Source: Xiphydria camelus (lineage: Eukaryota; Arthropoda; Insecta; Hymenoptera; Xiphydriidae). Taken from it: 64,000 nucleotides of DNA. The stretch covers positions 27,577,385 through 27,641,384 of the forward strand of contig OY783195.1 of NCBI GenBank assembly GCA_963678675.1. Reading direction: 5' to 3'. The position numbers and the translations under genes were made by a program. Below the pieces are notes generated by a model. The model was not told where the DNA came from. It searched no databases and saw nothing but the letters and a program-made list of their open reading frames with translations. How positions within the stretch are numbered: position 1 is the first letter of the stretch; every line of letters starts with the position of its first letter. Below, piece by piece: positions 10,489 to 20,668 of this stretch.

Positions 10489-11027
10489 CACTGAGAAAAA
10501 TAACTGGGTCAATTTAACCAAAATCTTGCACCGAGGAAACAGTTCATTTGTAGTTAATAAATGTTTCTTTGAATATGACGAAATAAACATTTTATTGAAT
10601 CAAATAAAATTCTTTAACTATTACGATATTTATTCGGCACAAATAAATCCTTCGGGGGGCAACCATTTGAATTAAATAAATCCTTTGAGGCAAACATTTG
10701 AATTAAATAAATATCTTAATAATTGACATATATTTTCTTGTCCTAACGAGATATTTATTTCGCCGCATTTATAATTATTAAAATTACATTTATTAACTAT
10801 TAATAAACTGTCTTCTTAGTGTGGAGATGATGACTAAACCGTTTGGTGAAATATGGATCGTCAATCTGTTTGAATAAGTTTGTTTGAACACTTTTTGGTT
10901 AGAATAACTAAATGTTTAGTTGAAATAACTAAGTATTCGGAGCAACTGACCAGTATTTTGGTTAGTATAACTAAATGCGTTTAACTAGATGCGTTCTGTT
11001 ATTTTAACGTAATTATCTTCCTCAGTG
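10489..11027 (-). repeat. Family A MITE interrupted by family C
   Basis: In plus-strand reading the element starts CACTGAGAAAAATAACTGGG and ends TATCTTCCTCAGTG. The interior reads in the reverse order of the first family A copy, with GATGATGACTAAACCGTTTGG, so it is inverted. Family C is inserted near the left end. Confidence 0.75.
10529..10821. repeat. Family C MITE nested in family A, TG target duplication
   Basis: The element is CACCGAGGAAACAG to CTGTCTTCTTAGTG with interior TAATAAATG, ATTTATTCGGCAC and repeated AAATAAATCCTTYG blocks. TG stands on both sides (10527-10528 and 10822-10823). Deleting the element and one TG restores the family A reading TCTTGGAGATGATGAC. Confidence 0.75.
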
Positions 11028-11612
11028 CAGGAGCGCGCTATACGACGAACTTTCCCCGAAGAAAATCCAGGAAAAACTTCACGGGAAACATCCCCCCAGG
11101 CGCGAAAATAATTTCTCGCCGATTTTTCCCGTCCCCGTCACCCCCGAAATTTTTTACGCACCATGACCCGTTACGCCGCCGTAAGACGAATTTCCGAGCA
11201 CGTAATCCGCGCAGCGAGAAGAAAATCGTACGCGCGGCTCGACGGGACTGTGAATGGGGCTCGAAAAAAATCGCAGCCTCCAAAAAAAATCCAGTTCATC
11301 CCCGCGAACGTGTTTATCTGCCGGGGAACAGGGTCGGAGAGTGTAATCTGGCGCTTTGTCGTCTTTTGCCCAGCGGGTGGTCAACCCTTTCGGCTTTTTT
11401 ACGCATCTTTGCCCGTAATCCCTTAAAACGCTTAGACCTCTTTAGGATAATTTCTTGCGCGGGGCGCACCCCTCGCGCGTCCTCGCTCGAGAGAAATGCA
11501 AAACACGGAGGTACGCGCCGGGCGAGGTATAAGAACGGGTGTGAGAGAATTTTTGGCTGAAACTACCCCCGGGAAGATTATGTAAAGGAGGATCTCTCTC
11601 TCTCTCTCTCTC

Positions 11613-11645
<33 letters not shown>

Positions 11646-12457
11646 GCTCGATCGTCCTGTGGAAATTAAAATAATGGCCCCTGCGCTTCTCTCTCTCTTT
11701 CTCTCTATCGCGCATACCCGCTTTACACGGCGACGAGTCACCCCTCTTGATTTTTTCCGATCAACTTTTTTTGTCTCGGGGCGATGCAAATCGGGCAACG
11801 GCATTTGTCTCTCGCCAGAAAAAACCTGTCATTGTCTAGAGAGCGAAACTGAAAGGAAGGGAGGTCGGCGTACCCGCGAGTCGCGCTACCCCCTCACGGA
11901 ATGGCTAATGAATTTTTCGGGGGGTCGCGTCGACGCGATCTCCGCCGCGCACCTTTCGCGTAACGTACCTACTCGATTCGCAGCGACTACGGGAGGAGAA
12001 AAAAAGCGTCGAAAAAAAGCGAAGCAACCCGGAGAGTCGATCTCACGGCTCGCGCGCATTCTCCCTCTCTCGCGCGGCGTCACGTTTTCTCTATTTGCTT
12101 TTCATTACGCGCCCATACGGCTCGCCCGTTCTCCTTTTCTCTTTGTCTCTCTCGCGATTCGGCGAAAATGTTTTTTCTTTCGCGAATCTCTCGAGCGTAA
12201 ACGTCCCTCCCTCCCTCCCTCCCTTCTTCGTCTCTCCGTTTCGATAGTTCGCGAAACGGCGCGTCGAATTGACGCTTCTCGCCGGGGGACATTTCGATCG
12301 CGAGTACGAAGCGTTTCTCGATCATTTTTCCCGGTCGTTTTCTCGCGATGAGAGTTAAATTACCTCTTGCGGGCGAAGAATCGATTCTTCATTTCTTTTG
12401 TTCAATTCTTCAATCGACGAACTCAACTTTGTCCGTAACCACTTTATACACTTCGCA
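11028..12457. other. Intron 2 DNA, GC-rich, no gene seen
   Basis: This is CpG-rich sequence with long CT tracts at about 11591-11645 and 11690-11708 and a CCCT run at about 12203-12222. Frames are Arg/Ser-rich on both strands and I found no exon signals. Confidence 0.4.
11591..11645. repeat. (CT)n microsatellite
   Basis: An almost pure CT tract has two short interruptions. It is one of several 25-55 bp GA/CT tracts spread along the introns. Confidence 0.9.
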
Positions 12458-12647
12458 CATTGAGAGAAATTTTATAGATTGCACGGCAATGTTAATAGTT
12501 TGTAATATGAGAATAGATTTCTGTTTGCTTTGGCAATAGTTATTTCTATTTTACCAGAATAAATAGCTATTTCAACTCAACTAGGATAGTCATTTCAGCA
12601 ATGCGTATTGCTCTTGTTACATTTGTTATTGCTATATTAACTACATA

Positions 12648-13170
12648 TACTGTAAAAGTAATTTGTATTAAATTTAATACGATTGTAGGTACCTACATAA
12701 AGCTTTTATCCAATACATGATTATGAAAATTAATATACTCTGTTATGAAAGTTGTGAGGGCAATTTCATAAGGAAATATATACATTTTCATAATTACGAA
12801 GTATATTAATTTTCATAATCACGTATTGGGAAAAAGCTTCATATAAAAGTACATTAAAAATACACGGAGAGAAAGAATTGCTATTGTCAAAAAAATGTTT
12901 TTTGCATCAAGAATATATGACCTTACAAATTTTTAAGAATACAGAGATTCTTGATCGACGAATTCATAATCTTGATTCAAGAACACCGTCGTGGGAACAA
13001 GAAATTCTTTCTGCGCCAAAAAAAAAAACAATTACTCGAGCCTATCAAATATTTTCTCGCACAAAGAAAACCATTGCTTGATCCCGAAATTATATCATGT
13101 TTCTGATCGAAGAAAATATTTTTTTGGTACCAGCAATTATTTCTCTCAGTGTACAAATTATTTTTACAGT
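12648..13170 (+). repeat. Family D MITE interrupted by family B
   Basis: The D marks TTTTATCCAATACATG, GAAAATTAATATACTC, TTTTCATAATCACGTATTGG and AAAGCTTCATATAAAAG occupy 12648-12862. The D right end TTATTTTTACAGT resumes at about 13156-13170 after family B. Confidence 0.65.
12863..13151 (+). repeat. Family B MITE, innermost layer, TA target duplication
   Basis: The element runs from CACGGAGAGAAAGAATTGC to GCAATTATTTCTCTCAGTG with TA on both sides (12861-12862 and 13152-13153). The interior is partly palindromic: TTCTTGATTCAAGAA-like motifs, AATCTTGATTCAAG, GAACAAGAAATTCTTTCTGCGC. Confidence 0.8.
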
Positions 13171-13261
13171 CTATACTGTCTAGTTAACCTGTTCTCAAGC
13201 CTCAAAGAATAGCTATCACAGCTATACTAATTGCTGTGCGACTTAAACGTTTCTCTCAGTG

Positions 13262-13951
13262 CACGTTTCGCGGAATATCTCCGATCCTTTTTTTATTTCC
13301 CGAAGCATTTTCCTCTCGACACCTCTGCAGTAACAAACGACCGTTGGTTTCCCTCCGCGTCGATCTCGCGCTTCGTCTCATGGACCGCCCGACGAGCAGA
13401 GACAATGGGGTCGGGGAATCCTCCTCGCGTCGCCGACTCTCCACCTCACCGATGTCACAACATTTGGGCCCCGGCCGAGGAGTTATGCGCGCGGGGCTTC
13501 TTCCCTTTTCCCGGCATTTCGGGGCGGTAGCGCCCCGTCGGCCTATGGCAGAATGCGGGAACTCAAGGAGAGAGAGAGAGAGGGAGAGAGAAAAATATAG
13601 AAGGAAACGGAGAGGGAGAGACGATTTCTCAACCCTTTCGGCTCTACCGACGAGGCAAGCGCATTGTCGCGCGGTACGCCATGCGCGACCACGCGGAAAA
13701 ATGTACTCGCTCGTTGTCCTTCCCCGGTTGGCAATAATCTATGGCGTAAAACTTGTCCCCCGCGCGGGAGAGCGCGTCCAGGGTCGTGAGTGCCTCGTGC
13801 AGCGTCACTCCGACGCAACGGAGACCCTGAATTGGAATTGTTTTTTTCCCTTTTCGGTCCGCGACGGTTTGTAGGTACATGTATACACAAACGGCGCGAT
13901 TCGCGGTAGCAATCGTGTCGGATTTATCGGCTGTAATACGACTTCGTCGAA
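13262..13951. other. Intron 2 DNA, no gene seen
   Basis: GC-rich sequence with a GAGA tract at about 13568-13592. Overlapping frames on both strands lack recognisable domains or splice sites. Confidence 0.4.
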
Positions 13952-13989
13952 CACCGAGAAAGAAAATTGTATGTTTTCAATCAAATCGA

Positions 13990-14200
13990 TACTGCGAACA
14001 AAAATTTGAATTTTTAATATACCTTTTTATGAGTCTTTTTTTCTAATATACCTATATGTAATTATGTAAAATTAATATATTTCCTTACGAGATTGTCCTT
14101 ATAAGTTTAGTAACATGGTATATTAATTTTCATAATTAACGTATTGGATAAAAGCTTCGTACACAATTGTATTAAGTTTAATACACATTTTTTTGCAATG
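13990..14200 (-). repeat. Family D MITE nested in family H
   Basis: The D interior is present in reverse order: GGTATATTAATTTTCATAATTAACG, ATTGGATAAAAGC, TGTATTAAGTTTAATAC. The boundaries are approximate because the ends have drifted. Confidence 0.55.
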
Positions 14201-14375
14201 AGTGTTTACAGATGGGGGAATGCAAAATTAGTTGCTTTTCAACTGATAAGTTTGATCATACGAATCATTATAATTTATAAGGATTCGAAGGAAACACGCT
14301 GTAGTCCATTCGAGTCAATTATTAGTCCAACTAAATGTGGATTCCCCCAGCCGTAATCGCCTATTCAGTCAAATC

Positions 14376-14850
14376 TATCCCAGAGGGAAAAATTCTATAT
14401 ATGGATTATATATAGTCCACGCATGGATTATATTTAATTTCTATATAAACTATATACGGACTCTATACACCTATATGGATTTTACGAAAATTTAAAGCAT
14501 TCAAATAATCCATACCTATATAATACATATAACATGGTTCATATAAAAACATATACAGAGTTTTCACGCCCAGGCTCCGAAAGTATGTGGAGCCTATTTC
14601 AAATTTGCCGCATATACACAAACCAACTAGTAGCCCGGTTAGTCTTCCCTGTTGTCACTGCGGCCATCTATTGATTCAAGACCAAATTGCATAAATCACT
14701 ATTGGATCGCATATGTGGCAAACTCGAAAAAAGGCTCTACCCGCTTTCGGAGCCTGGGCATGAACACCCCATAGCTATAACCTATATAGGACTAAATCCA
14801 TATATGGACATACATACACAAGCCATATATAAAACTTTTCCTTCGGGATA
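14376..14850. repeat. Inverted-repeat element with TATCCC ends, nested in family H
   Basis: TATCCCAGAGGGAAAAA at the left is mirrored by TTTTCCTTCGGGATA at the right. The interior is rich in ATATGGATT and ATATACC-type motifs. It contains a further inverted-repeat element at 14563-14764. Confidence 0.5.
14563..14764. repeat. Inverted-repeat MITE with CCCAGGCTCCGAAAG arms
   Basis: TTCACGCCCAGGCTCCGAAAG at the left end is matched inversely by CTTTCGGAGCCTGGGCATGAA at the right end (one mismatch), and the similarity continues inward (GGAGCCTATTT against AAAAAGGCTCTAC). This is a clear terminal inverted repeat of about 35 bp around 130 bp of unique sequence. Confidence 0.7.
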
Positions 14851-14868
14851 CTACATTTTTCTCTCAGT

Positions 14869-15869
14869 ATAGCCGCGCCAGTGTTAAAAACCATAACGGT
14901 CGACGCGTAAAGAACGACGGACAAGTTGCCGCGCCGCAAAAATTAGCACCCGTTCAGTCACCATTAAAAACGCGTCGGGGTGGTTCCTCGAGGCGGTCGC
15001 CCTCGAGGAAAAAAAAAACTCGGGGTAGCCTCCTGGAAGGAAAAAGGATTGGCCGCTCGTCACACCGAACCTCGAGCGTCTATCACCGGCGGCTGTAGCG
15101 CCAGTCGGTCGGTCTCCGCTGCACCGGTGGGGTGCGTATGCAGATCGTCGAAAAAATAGAGTATAAAGGGCCCATAGTCTCACGCTATTGTCGGGCTCAG
15201 GTAAGATAAAGGTGGCGGGGACTCCGGTGGATCCGTGGGGCCCGCGCGCGGACCCCGTCGCCTCCGGGGTCGTCCGTCCTCGCGGTCGAAAGAAAGGGTC
15301 ACCCCCCAGGCCGCGCGCGTGATGTCTCTTTAATTTTTATTAATGACGGCGAATTTGAATTTTTGCATCCGTGATATGGGAACCGGGCGGCGCGATGTGC
15401 GGGGTGACTCCGGGACGTGACGGCGGTCCTCGCCTCCGCGCTTATAGACGAAACGCGGAATAGCGGAGGGAAGAAGGGAGGAGCTCCGTCGAGGCGCTCT
15501 CTCTCGTCATCATCGATCATAATTATCCAAATCGCCGAGCGATTCGTGACGTTCGGAAGGTTTCCGCTCGGGATCGAGTTGTGTGATCGGCTTGGAGGTT
15601 GCTGGGAGTATAGAGGGTACACCGTCGGATCTGCGCCGTAGAAAGTGTAACGAAGGCGATTTTGTGGAAGATAGACGATGAGCGTCATCGTTGATTTGTC
15701 GTGGTGGGCAGGAGAGGGTAATCAGGATTGGCAAATGCCAGTGATTGAACTTTTCAATTATCACGGAAAGACTAATATCGATCAATTTTCCATTTTAGTT
15801 TCTGAGGTAAAATTGAGTTCCTCGGCACGGTAGGAACATCTGAAAACCTTTATATGTACCTCTTTTATT
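14869..15869. other. Intron 2 DNA, no gene seen
   Basis: GC-rich single-copy-looking sequence. Open frames around 15299-15785 run on both strands without recognisable domains or paired splice sites. Confidence 0.4.
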
Positions 15870-16097
15870 TTAACTCCTTCAGACCTGGTGTACACGAGAA
15901 TGTACATTGGATTTTAGCTATTTTATTGAAAAATGTTACGCAAAAATACGACTTTGTACTGTTTGCACATAAATATGAGAAAATTTAAAAAATAAAGATT
16001 GCAAAAATATGTTAAAATATAATAATACCCCAAAGGCTTAAACATCATTAACAATTTTTTTTACTCGGCGAAAAAAAATCAGGTCTGAAGGGGTTAA
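15870..16097. repeat. TTAA-flanked MITE
   Basis: The ends are CTCCTTCAGACCT (15874-15886) and AGGTCTGAAGGGG (16081-16093), inverted repeats with one mismatch. TTAA flanks both sides (15870-15873 and 16094-16097). TTAA duplication is typical of piggyBac and Kolobok transposons. The ends differ from those of the Kolobok-like element at 20074-22864, so another transposase is implied. Confidence 0.7.
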
Positions 16098-17963
16098 GTT
16101 TGGTAAAATGTACTGGTATCAGTCTTTCAGTGATAAGTAACTACACCTGATTCTCTTACCAGGTTGTTCACTCTAGTTCTGATTACACAGTGTCCAGTTG
16201 TCAGCGAATTCTGGAAAAGCTGAACCTGTCAAGGAATTTTGTGGGTCGGGGAAAAGTCGGGGATAACTGAGGAAAAGTAAAGAATTTTCTTGTATTTTTA
16301 GAAAATATTCAAATCTAACAAATAGCTTGACTTCGTCCCTTAAAAAAATTTGTTCTCTGATTGAAATGAAATTCATCCCGATTTGTATTACACTGTGAAC
16401 ATTTTTTTCATAATAGTAAACTTCATGTTATTTTTATGAAGTTTTTATCATACAAGTTTATCCATTAAAAAATCACTATATGCGATTGAAACAATTAAAT
16501 TTACCACAGATTTGATTTAAATTTACAATAAAACCACTCCAAATGTACCAAAATTGAAGCATCTTTGCAGCAAAAGCTGTACAATTTTAAACTTTTTTCG
16601 AAAATTACAAATAATTCTCAGTAATTCACATTACCGCGCTTTACTTGCAATTTTACGATACCATTGTCTACAAAATGTACCTATAGCAAATTTGCAAATC
16701 CTTTATACAGTGTACTTTGATAATAATTTATCCACCGTCACAGCGCATCCCCGCCGAATCAAACGCATCGACGGATCTCCGTCCTACGGCGGTCTCTCCC
16801 TAAAAGCGAGCGTTCCAAGACGCCGCACAAGGGAGAGGCGCTCGACGACGGCGAGCCGGAGAGTCGACGAAGAAAAAAGTTTGATTAATTTCCACCGCGC
16901 GATACGCCGCGAGCGCGCAACCTCGTTAAGCTCGAGCATCGCGCGACACGGCGATAGAACGTGTCGTGGGACAGTGGATCCAGTGTTTCGGCGGGCCACA
17001 TGTTGCCGCGGTGACGAGAAGCAGATACGCGCGCGCGCCACCGCCGACGCGGACGCCCGGCCCATCGAAACGGCGAAACAATTCGACGGAGTGCTTCGAA
17101 CGCGTTAAGATGCGAGCGACTCTGCGCTCGGCGTACGATTCGAGCCCGACGAATCGATCGTTTCGGCCGTACGAGGATCGCTGGAAGATCCGGGCGAGAG
17201 GTCTTCTCGATCCCTCCTCGGAAAAAGATCCCTCTCCCTCTTCTCGCGATTCTTATCGCAGCCGCAGAAGAAGCGTCTCGGCCGACGGCGGGTGCGTATT
17301 AATAAAGCGCAAGAGCGGTCAAGGACGCGCGAACTCGCCCGGGGGAAAAAGCTGGAAGCCCCCTTTTTTCTTTCGGCGAAGTCATTGAACCCCGCGCCGC
17401 GAGTCTGCCGAGCGCGCGCGGAGCTCTCTTCCGGAAGCCCTTCTTCGCGCACGCGAGAGAAAAGGCTGGCACGGCTGCGGCCGCAAAAAAAAAAGACGAG
17501 GAAAATGTCGGGATCGATATTCGACCCGGAAAACGGGACGGGAGGGGCGGAGAGGAGGGCCAGGAGTCGACGGTGGAGATCGAAGGCGGGGAGAAGGGTT
17601 GCGGAAGGAGCGTCGGGACGATCGATTAAAGTTTTCTCCGTCGCGAAGGTTTTTTAGCCCTCGTTTTCGTCCCTTTTTCTGGTCTAGGTCCATCGATCGC
17701 CTTTTTTTCTCCCCTTGCGGACTATCATTCATAACGACTCTCCATTTGCGCGGGGGATCGCGATATCGCGTATTTATAAATCTTCTATAAGCGGATCGGC
17801 TCTCGCGATGGAGGATGAGCCGATGTATGGCGCATGTAGGGTACCGCGGTGCGCTTTTAGAGAAAAAAAAAAGTCACGCCGAAGTTCGTGGAATTATCGA
17901 GATGCTCGCATTTTCCGCTTCGCGGTTCGACCTATCCGTTATCGATTTCTCGTCGATTCTATT
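16098..17963. other. Intron 2 DNA, AT-rich then GC-rich, no gene seen
   Basis: The first 650 bp are AT-rich. The part from 16740 on is CpG-rich with Arg/Ser-rich frames on both strands. No repeat family of this window and no exon was recognised. Confidence 0.35.
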
Positions 17964-18200
17964 CAGGGTGTAATGGCTAAGAGGGCTGAGACAGGAGGAG
18001 TCTAATTCTGTTCAGAGTTAATAAACTGACCAATGATATATAACTTCCTACCTACGATATCCGTTCCTCAGAATCCACACAGCTGTCAACTCTTTGCCAA
18101 AGTGAGGGGATCGTGGGATGTCATACCATTGTGGTCAGTGTATAAACTCTGAACGGAATTAGGTTCCTCCTGTTTCAGCCCTTTTAATTATTACACCCTG
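17964..18200. repeat. Inverted-repeat MITE with CAGGGTGTAAT ends
   Basis: The ends CAGGGTGTAATGGCTAAGAG and CTTTTAATTATTACACCCTG are inverted repeats. Similarity continues inward for about 55 bp (GGGCTGARACAGGAGGA, then GTTCAGAGTT). ATT stands on both flanks, consistent with a 3-bp target duplication. Confidence 0.7.
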
Positions 18201-19444
18201 ATTATTAAATTTATAATAAATCATTATTTAATTAAATTTTAATTTAATTAAATAAATCACACAAGTGGAATGCCTGACAAGCTTTTCCATTTTCCTTGTA
18301 TTTCTGCTGCTGATGGGCATAAAGAAATCTTCAAAAATAAATGCCAAAAGAGCGTCTTTGCAAGCATAAACGTCCTCTTGTCATTAAATTACAAAATTTA
18401 AAATTCGCGTCTTTACACGTATTGATGATGTCTCAGACGAATAGCAAACAAAATTACACGCCCCTTTGGTATATGCCATTTTTGACGCTTGCGGTCTTTT
18501 GACACTTCACACGCGAAATGTTTAATTCCTGTTATAATTCAGAAGATAAGGGATTCTTCTCTCCCTTCCCATCAACAGAGTTATCGGACGATCTCAGATA
18601 ACCGCGCTCTGATACAAGGTACGGTCAAGAATCTTATCGGCTTTATCAAAGAAGAAATTTGTGCCACCTCGCTTTTCCACTTCGCATCGAAGCGTGATAT
18701 GAGACGCGCGCGAGAAGAATGGCGCAACGAACAAAAGAGGGAAGGGACTCGCTCCCGACCACTCCAGTTCGACTCCAGCGTCAGCCAGGGACGGTCGCTC
18801 CGGTTCTTCTTCGCTCATCCGAGCCGCAGCATCCCTAGGCACTCGTACCGAGACGAATTTGGACCTCGCTACGGACACCCCCTTCGTCCGACAGACGCGA
18901 CAGGTGCTCCGCACCGCCCGGGGATGACGACGTATTCCTCCAACTCCGGTTTTCAGACCCCAGCGCTCGCGAGAGAACCATTGCCGGAGCAATTCGGATG
19001 CTGCGCACCCGTCCTCGCTCATCTCGCCCGCGGTTTCGCGCCCCTTCGCAAGCGCGCGCCGGTTGACGATAAAAATTCGCGTCCCCGCTCTTCCCGTACA
19101 TCCGCGCGTTTATCTCCCCCCGACACCCCACCACCCCCCTCACGCGCGCTCGATTCCGCGCTAGCTAGTTCACTCTCTCCCCGAGTGCGCCGGTAAAACA
19201 GCCTCTTAAAACGGTTTTACTGCCCCGAACGCGGGCGCAACGACGTCTAGACGCCAGAGCCGTAAAGTTTGACCTACTCACCCCCAACCCCGTGTCGCTC
19301 GGTTTTCACCCTCTCCTCCGCTCCCGCCCAGCCATCCACGTCGCTCTCGTTCGGCTCCCTTTCGCCCACCCGCGCGCGGACTCCCCGCGCGACCGGCATC
19401 CCTAAACTGCAGCGCGCGCGCGAACCTTGTGCCGGCACTACACT
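18201..19444. other. Intron 2 DNA, no gene seen
   Basis: An AT-rich part (to about 18480) is followed by GC-rich sequence with long but domain-free overlapping frames on both strands. I could not pair splice sites around any of them. Confidence 0.35.
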
Positions 19445-19584
19445 GGGTGCTTTCCATTTATGAGAACAAGTCGACACACTTCTATTAGAACCACCAACTG
19501 ATTGGCAGGCACCAGCAGAAAGAACCAATGGTTTAATTTTGTGTCGACTTGTGTCGACTCGTGTCAGTTAAATGGAAAGCACCC
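19445..19584. repeat. Inverted-repeat MITE with GGGTGCTTTCCATTTA ends
   Basis: GGGTGCTTTCCATTTA at the left is mirrored by TAAATGGAAAGCACCC at the right, and AAGTCGACAC inside is mirrored by GTGTCGACTTG. ACT stands on both flanks. The element is 140 bp and non-coding. Confidence 0.75.
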
Positions 19585-19875
19585 ACTCTCGCCGAGCTTT
19601 CCTCGCCGAGTGTCCCGCCGAGGGAAAAGCTCGGCTGGCGCGGCATCTATACTCTCGCCGAGGTTTCCTCGTCGAATGTCTCGCTATCCAGCTATCCCGA
19701 GAAATTCGACGCATTTGGAAGGCACTTCGCCGCAAGTATAGGTACGCCGAAAATTATCGATGGTGGTGATTGGACTCATTATTAACATAATTGCACATTA
19801 CCTTGGAACGTGTCAAACGTATGTATGTGTAAACAAATATTGTTGAATAATTTGTTTATGAATATTCATTATGCT

Positions 19876-19953
19876 CCGTACCGGGGTCGTGCATTTTCGG
19901 GGAAAATTTTTGGACTGAAATCGACCGTACCGGGGTCGTGCATTTTCGGGGAA
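19876..19953 (+). repeat. Two direct copies of a 29-bp unit
   Basis: An identical 29-bp sequence starting CCGTACCGGGGTCGTGCATT occurs at 19876-19904 and 19925-19953, separated by 20 bp. It lies just outside the transposon at 20074. Confidence 0.85.
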
Positions 19954-20357
19954 TGAATTAGGATTTTTCCCCATCGATTGGTATAGGTTTCATCCTACCC
20001 AGATTAATTTGCATCTCATATGCCTCATAATGACTAGACTACTGGGAAATTTCCGAGGCCCGTGCCTGGTTAAGGGGTAAGGCCACCATGTGCGTCAAGA
20101 AAGAAGGACGATTTTGTGCATTTTTTTTTAGGAGTAGTGTAAGAGCTATAGAATTTTCTTATAAAGTACTTTATCAAGTATCTTCAAAGCTACTAAAAAA
20201 TATTTTGTTTTTAATTTTCGGTTAAGAAATGGCCGTTCCAGGGTCCGGTTTCTACGATGAATTTTTTGTGGAGGTCCAAAACGGGCGAACTGGCTGTACC
20301 CACAAGCGTGAACCTAGAACAAAAATCCAAAGATTTTTCTTTAATATATATCATAAA

Positions 20358-20515
20358 CTAATAGACCACGTAGGGGATTTTGAAAATATTGATTTTTCGA
20401 GAAATGGTGAGTATATAAAAGAAAAGTTCACGTTTTCGCATAAGAATTTCATACATAATCGTTTATAAAACAAAAAGTTTACAACTTATCGAAAAACCCC
20501 TACGTGGTCTATTAG
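20358..20515. repeat. Subterminal inverted repeat in the transposon
   Basis: CTAATAGACCACGTAGGGG at 20358-20376 has a perfect 19-bp inverse at 20497-20515, 120 bp away. It lies between the transposase stop codon and the left terminus. It could form a hairpin in the 3' part of the transcript or bind transposase. Both roles are inference. Confidence 0.85.
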
Positions 20516-20668
20516 ATTATATAGGTATAAAGATACCCTCAAAATTGCAAGGCAATCGATAAAGATTTGTAGCCGCTATCGGTTCGCCCGATTTGAAATT
20601 TCGTGTTCTGAGAAAAACGCGTTTAAAGTTTTAAGTAACATTTTACGGTCGAAAATTATAGTATACCT

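Larger units (their letters stand above)
12458..13261 (+). repeat. Family F MITE holding families D and B (three layers)
   Basis: The left end is CATTGAGAGAAATTTTATAG followed by ATTGCACGGCAATG. The right end is GCTATACTAATTGCTGTGCG then GTTTCTCTCAGTG. These are the diagnostic ends of family F, also seen at 40561-41045 and 61719-62276. Family D starts inside it at 12648, and family B sits inside D. Confidence 0.75.
13952..14868 (+). repeat. Family H MITE expanded by several insertions
   Basis: The H ends are CACCGAGAAAGAAAATTG and CATTTTTCTCTCAGT. The H interior is recognisable at about 14200-14375 (GTTTACAGATGGG, GTCAATTATTAGTCCAA, CCGTAATCGCCTATTCAGTC). The copy has grown from about 210 to 917 bp by a family D insertion on the left and a separate inverted-repeat element on the right. 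Confidence 0.65.

Noticed and set aside
19876..19953. Possible CRISPR-like repeat
   Set aside because: There are only two copies of the unit in a eukaryotic context, with no further spacers.
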